Positions 45,104 to 45,110 of a stretch of DNA of 45,110 nt are shown here, piece by piece (position 1 is the stretch's first letter; each line of letters starts with the position of its first letter). This stretch comes from Thermaceae bacterium. GTDB taxonomy: Bacteria > Deinococcota > Deinococci > Deinococcales > Marinithermaceae. The notes below the pieces were generated by a model. The model had not been told where the DNA came from and did no database searches. It saw only the letters and a program-made list of their open reading frames with translations. The position numbers were made by a program, and so were the translations under genes. Location: positions 1 through 45,110 of the forward strand of contig JALSIA010000201.1 of the NCBI GenBank assembly GCA_026981865.1, given 5' to 3'.

Positions 45104-45110
45104 CGTCCCC

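Overview
The window is about 45 kb of GC-rich bacterial chromosome, probably from the Thermales (Deinococcus-Thermus), with an Oceanithermus/Marinithermus-like thermophile as my best guess. The reasons are very high GC with strong GC3 bias; a seven-iron ferredoxin and a LeuRS that look like the Thermus proteins; a coenzyme-B12 ribonucleotide reductase, a bactofilin and a Thermus-type pyrimidine-nucleoside phosphorylase; and many TANNNT -10 boxes placed 5-7 bp before the start codon, the leaderless promoter architecture known from this phylum. The genus is an inference. No rRNA, tRNA, CRISPR array or intact insertion sequence was seen.

Layout. 0-1.4 kb (minus): a metal-type MerR regulator and a lipoprotein hydrolase. 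1.4-4.2 kb: leuS behind a leader that looks like a transcription attenuator with a 9-residue leader peptide. 4.2-7.7 kb: a cold-shock protein, a secreted TIM-barrel protein, a DinB-like protein, small unknowns, methylmalonyl-CoA epimerase and a VanZ-like protein. 7.7-10.3 kb: a DUF1800/DUF1501 secreted pair. 10.3-13.5 kb (minus): ferredoxin, a membrane CBS-like protein, a nucleotidyltransferase and a PEGA-repeat protein. 13.5-18.1 kb (minus): an operon of pyrimidine phosphorylase, M23 peptidase, bactofilin, accD and accA. 18.2-24.4 kb (plus): a tandem duplication of two lipoprotein families (A-B-A'-B') with the remnant of a further A copy. 24.4-28.3 kb (minus): a compact unit of GGDEF protein, panC, pilT and fba. 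28.3-33.5 kb: M28 peptidase, small membrane protein, guaB, a thiamine-binding-type protein, nrdJ and a small helical protein. 33.5-36.2 kb: an AT-richer island with a LamG-like lipoprotein, which cuts off an ABC transporter gene on one side and runs into the 3' end of a thiamine pyrophosphokinase gene on the other. 36.9-42.3 kb: a beta-helix-like lipoprotein and the thiamine transporter thiBPQ under a TPP riboswitch. 42.4-45.1 kb: another lipoprotein, a membrane-anchored unknown, a hotdog thioesterase and an unknown protein at the window edge.

How the genes work together. Thiamine salvage is well represented: riboswitch-controlled import, phosphorylation to TPP, and a thiamine-binding-family protein. 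Envelope biology is a second theme, with seven lipoproteins or likely lipoproteins, M23 peptidase with bactofilin, PEGA protein and a pilus retraction ATPase.

The most interesting regulatory signals are three. (1) The leuS leader has a promoter, a leaderless 9-codon ORF with one CTA leucine codon, and mutually exclusive hairpins ending in a terminator. (2) An 8-bp direct repeat, TTGTGACG-N3-TTGTGACG with an 11-bp period, occurs four times, each before a lipoprotein gene or its remnant; in two copies it ends exactly 10 bp before a -10-like box, the geometry of OmpR/PhoB-type activator sites. (3) Dispersed 7-bp-unit inverted repeats sit exactly at gene ends.
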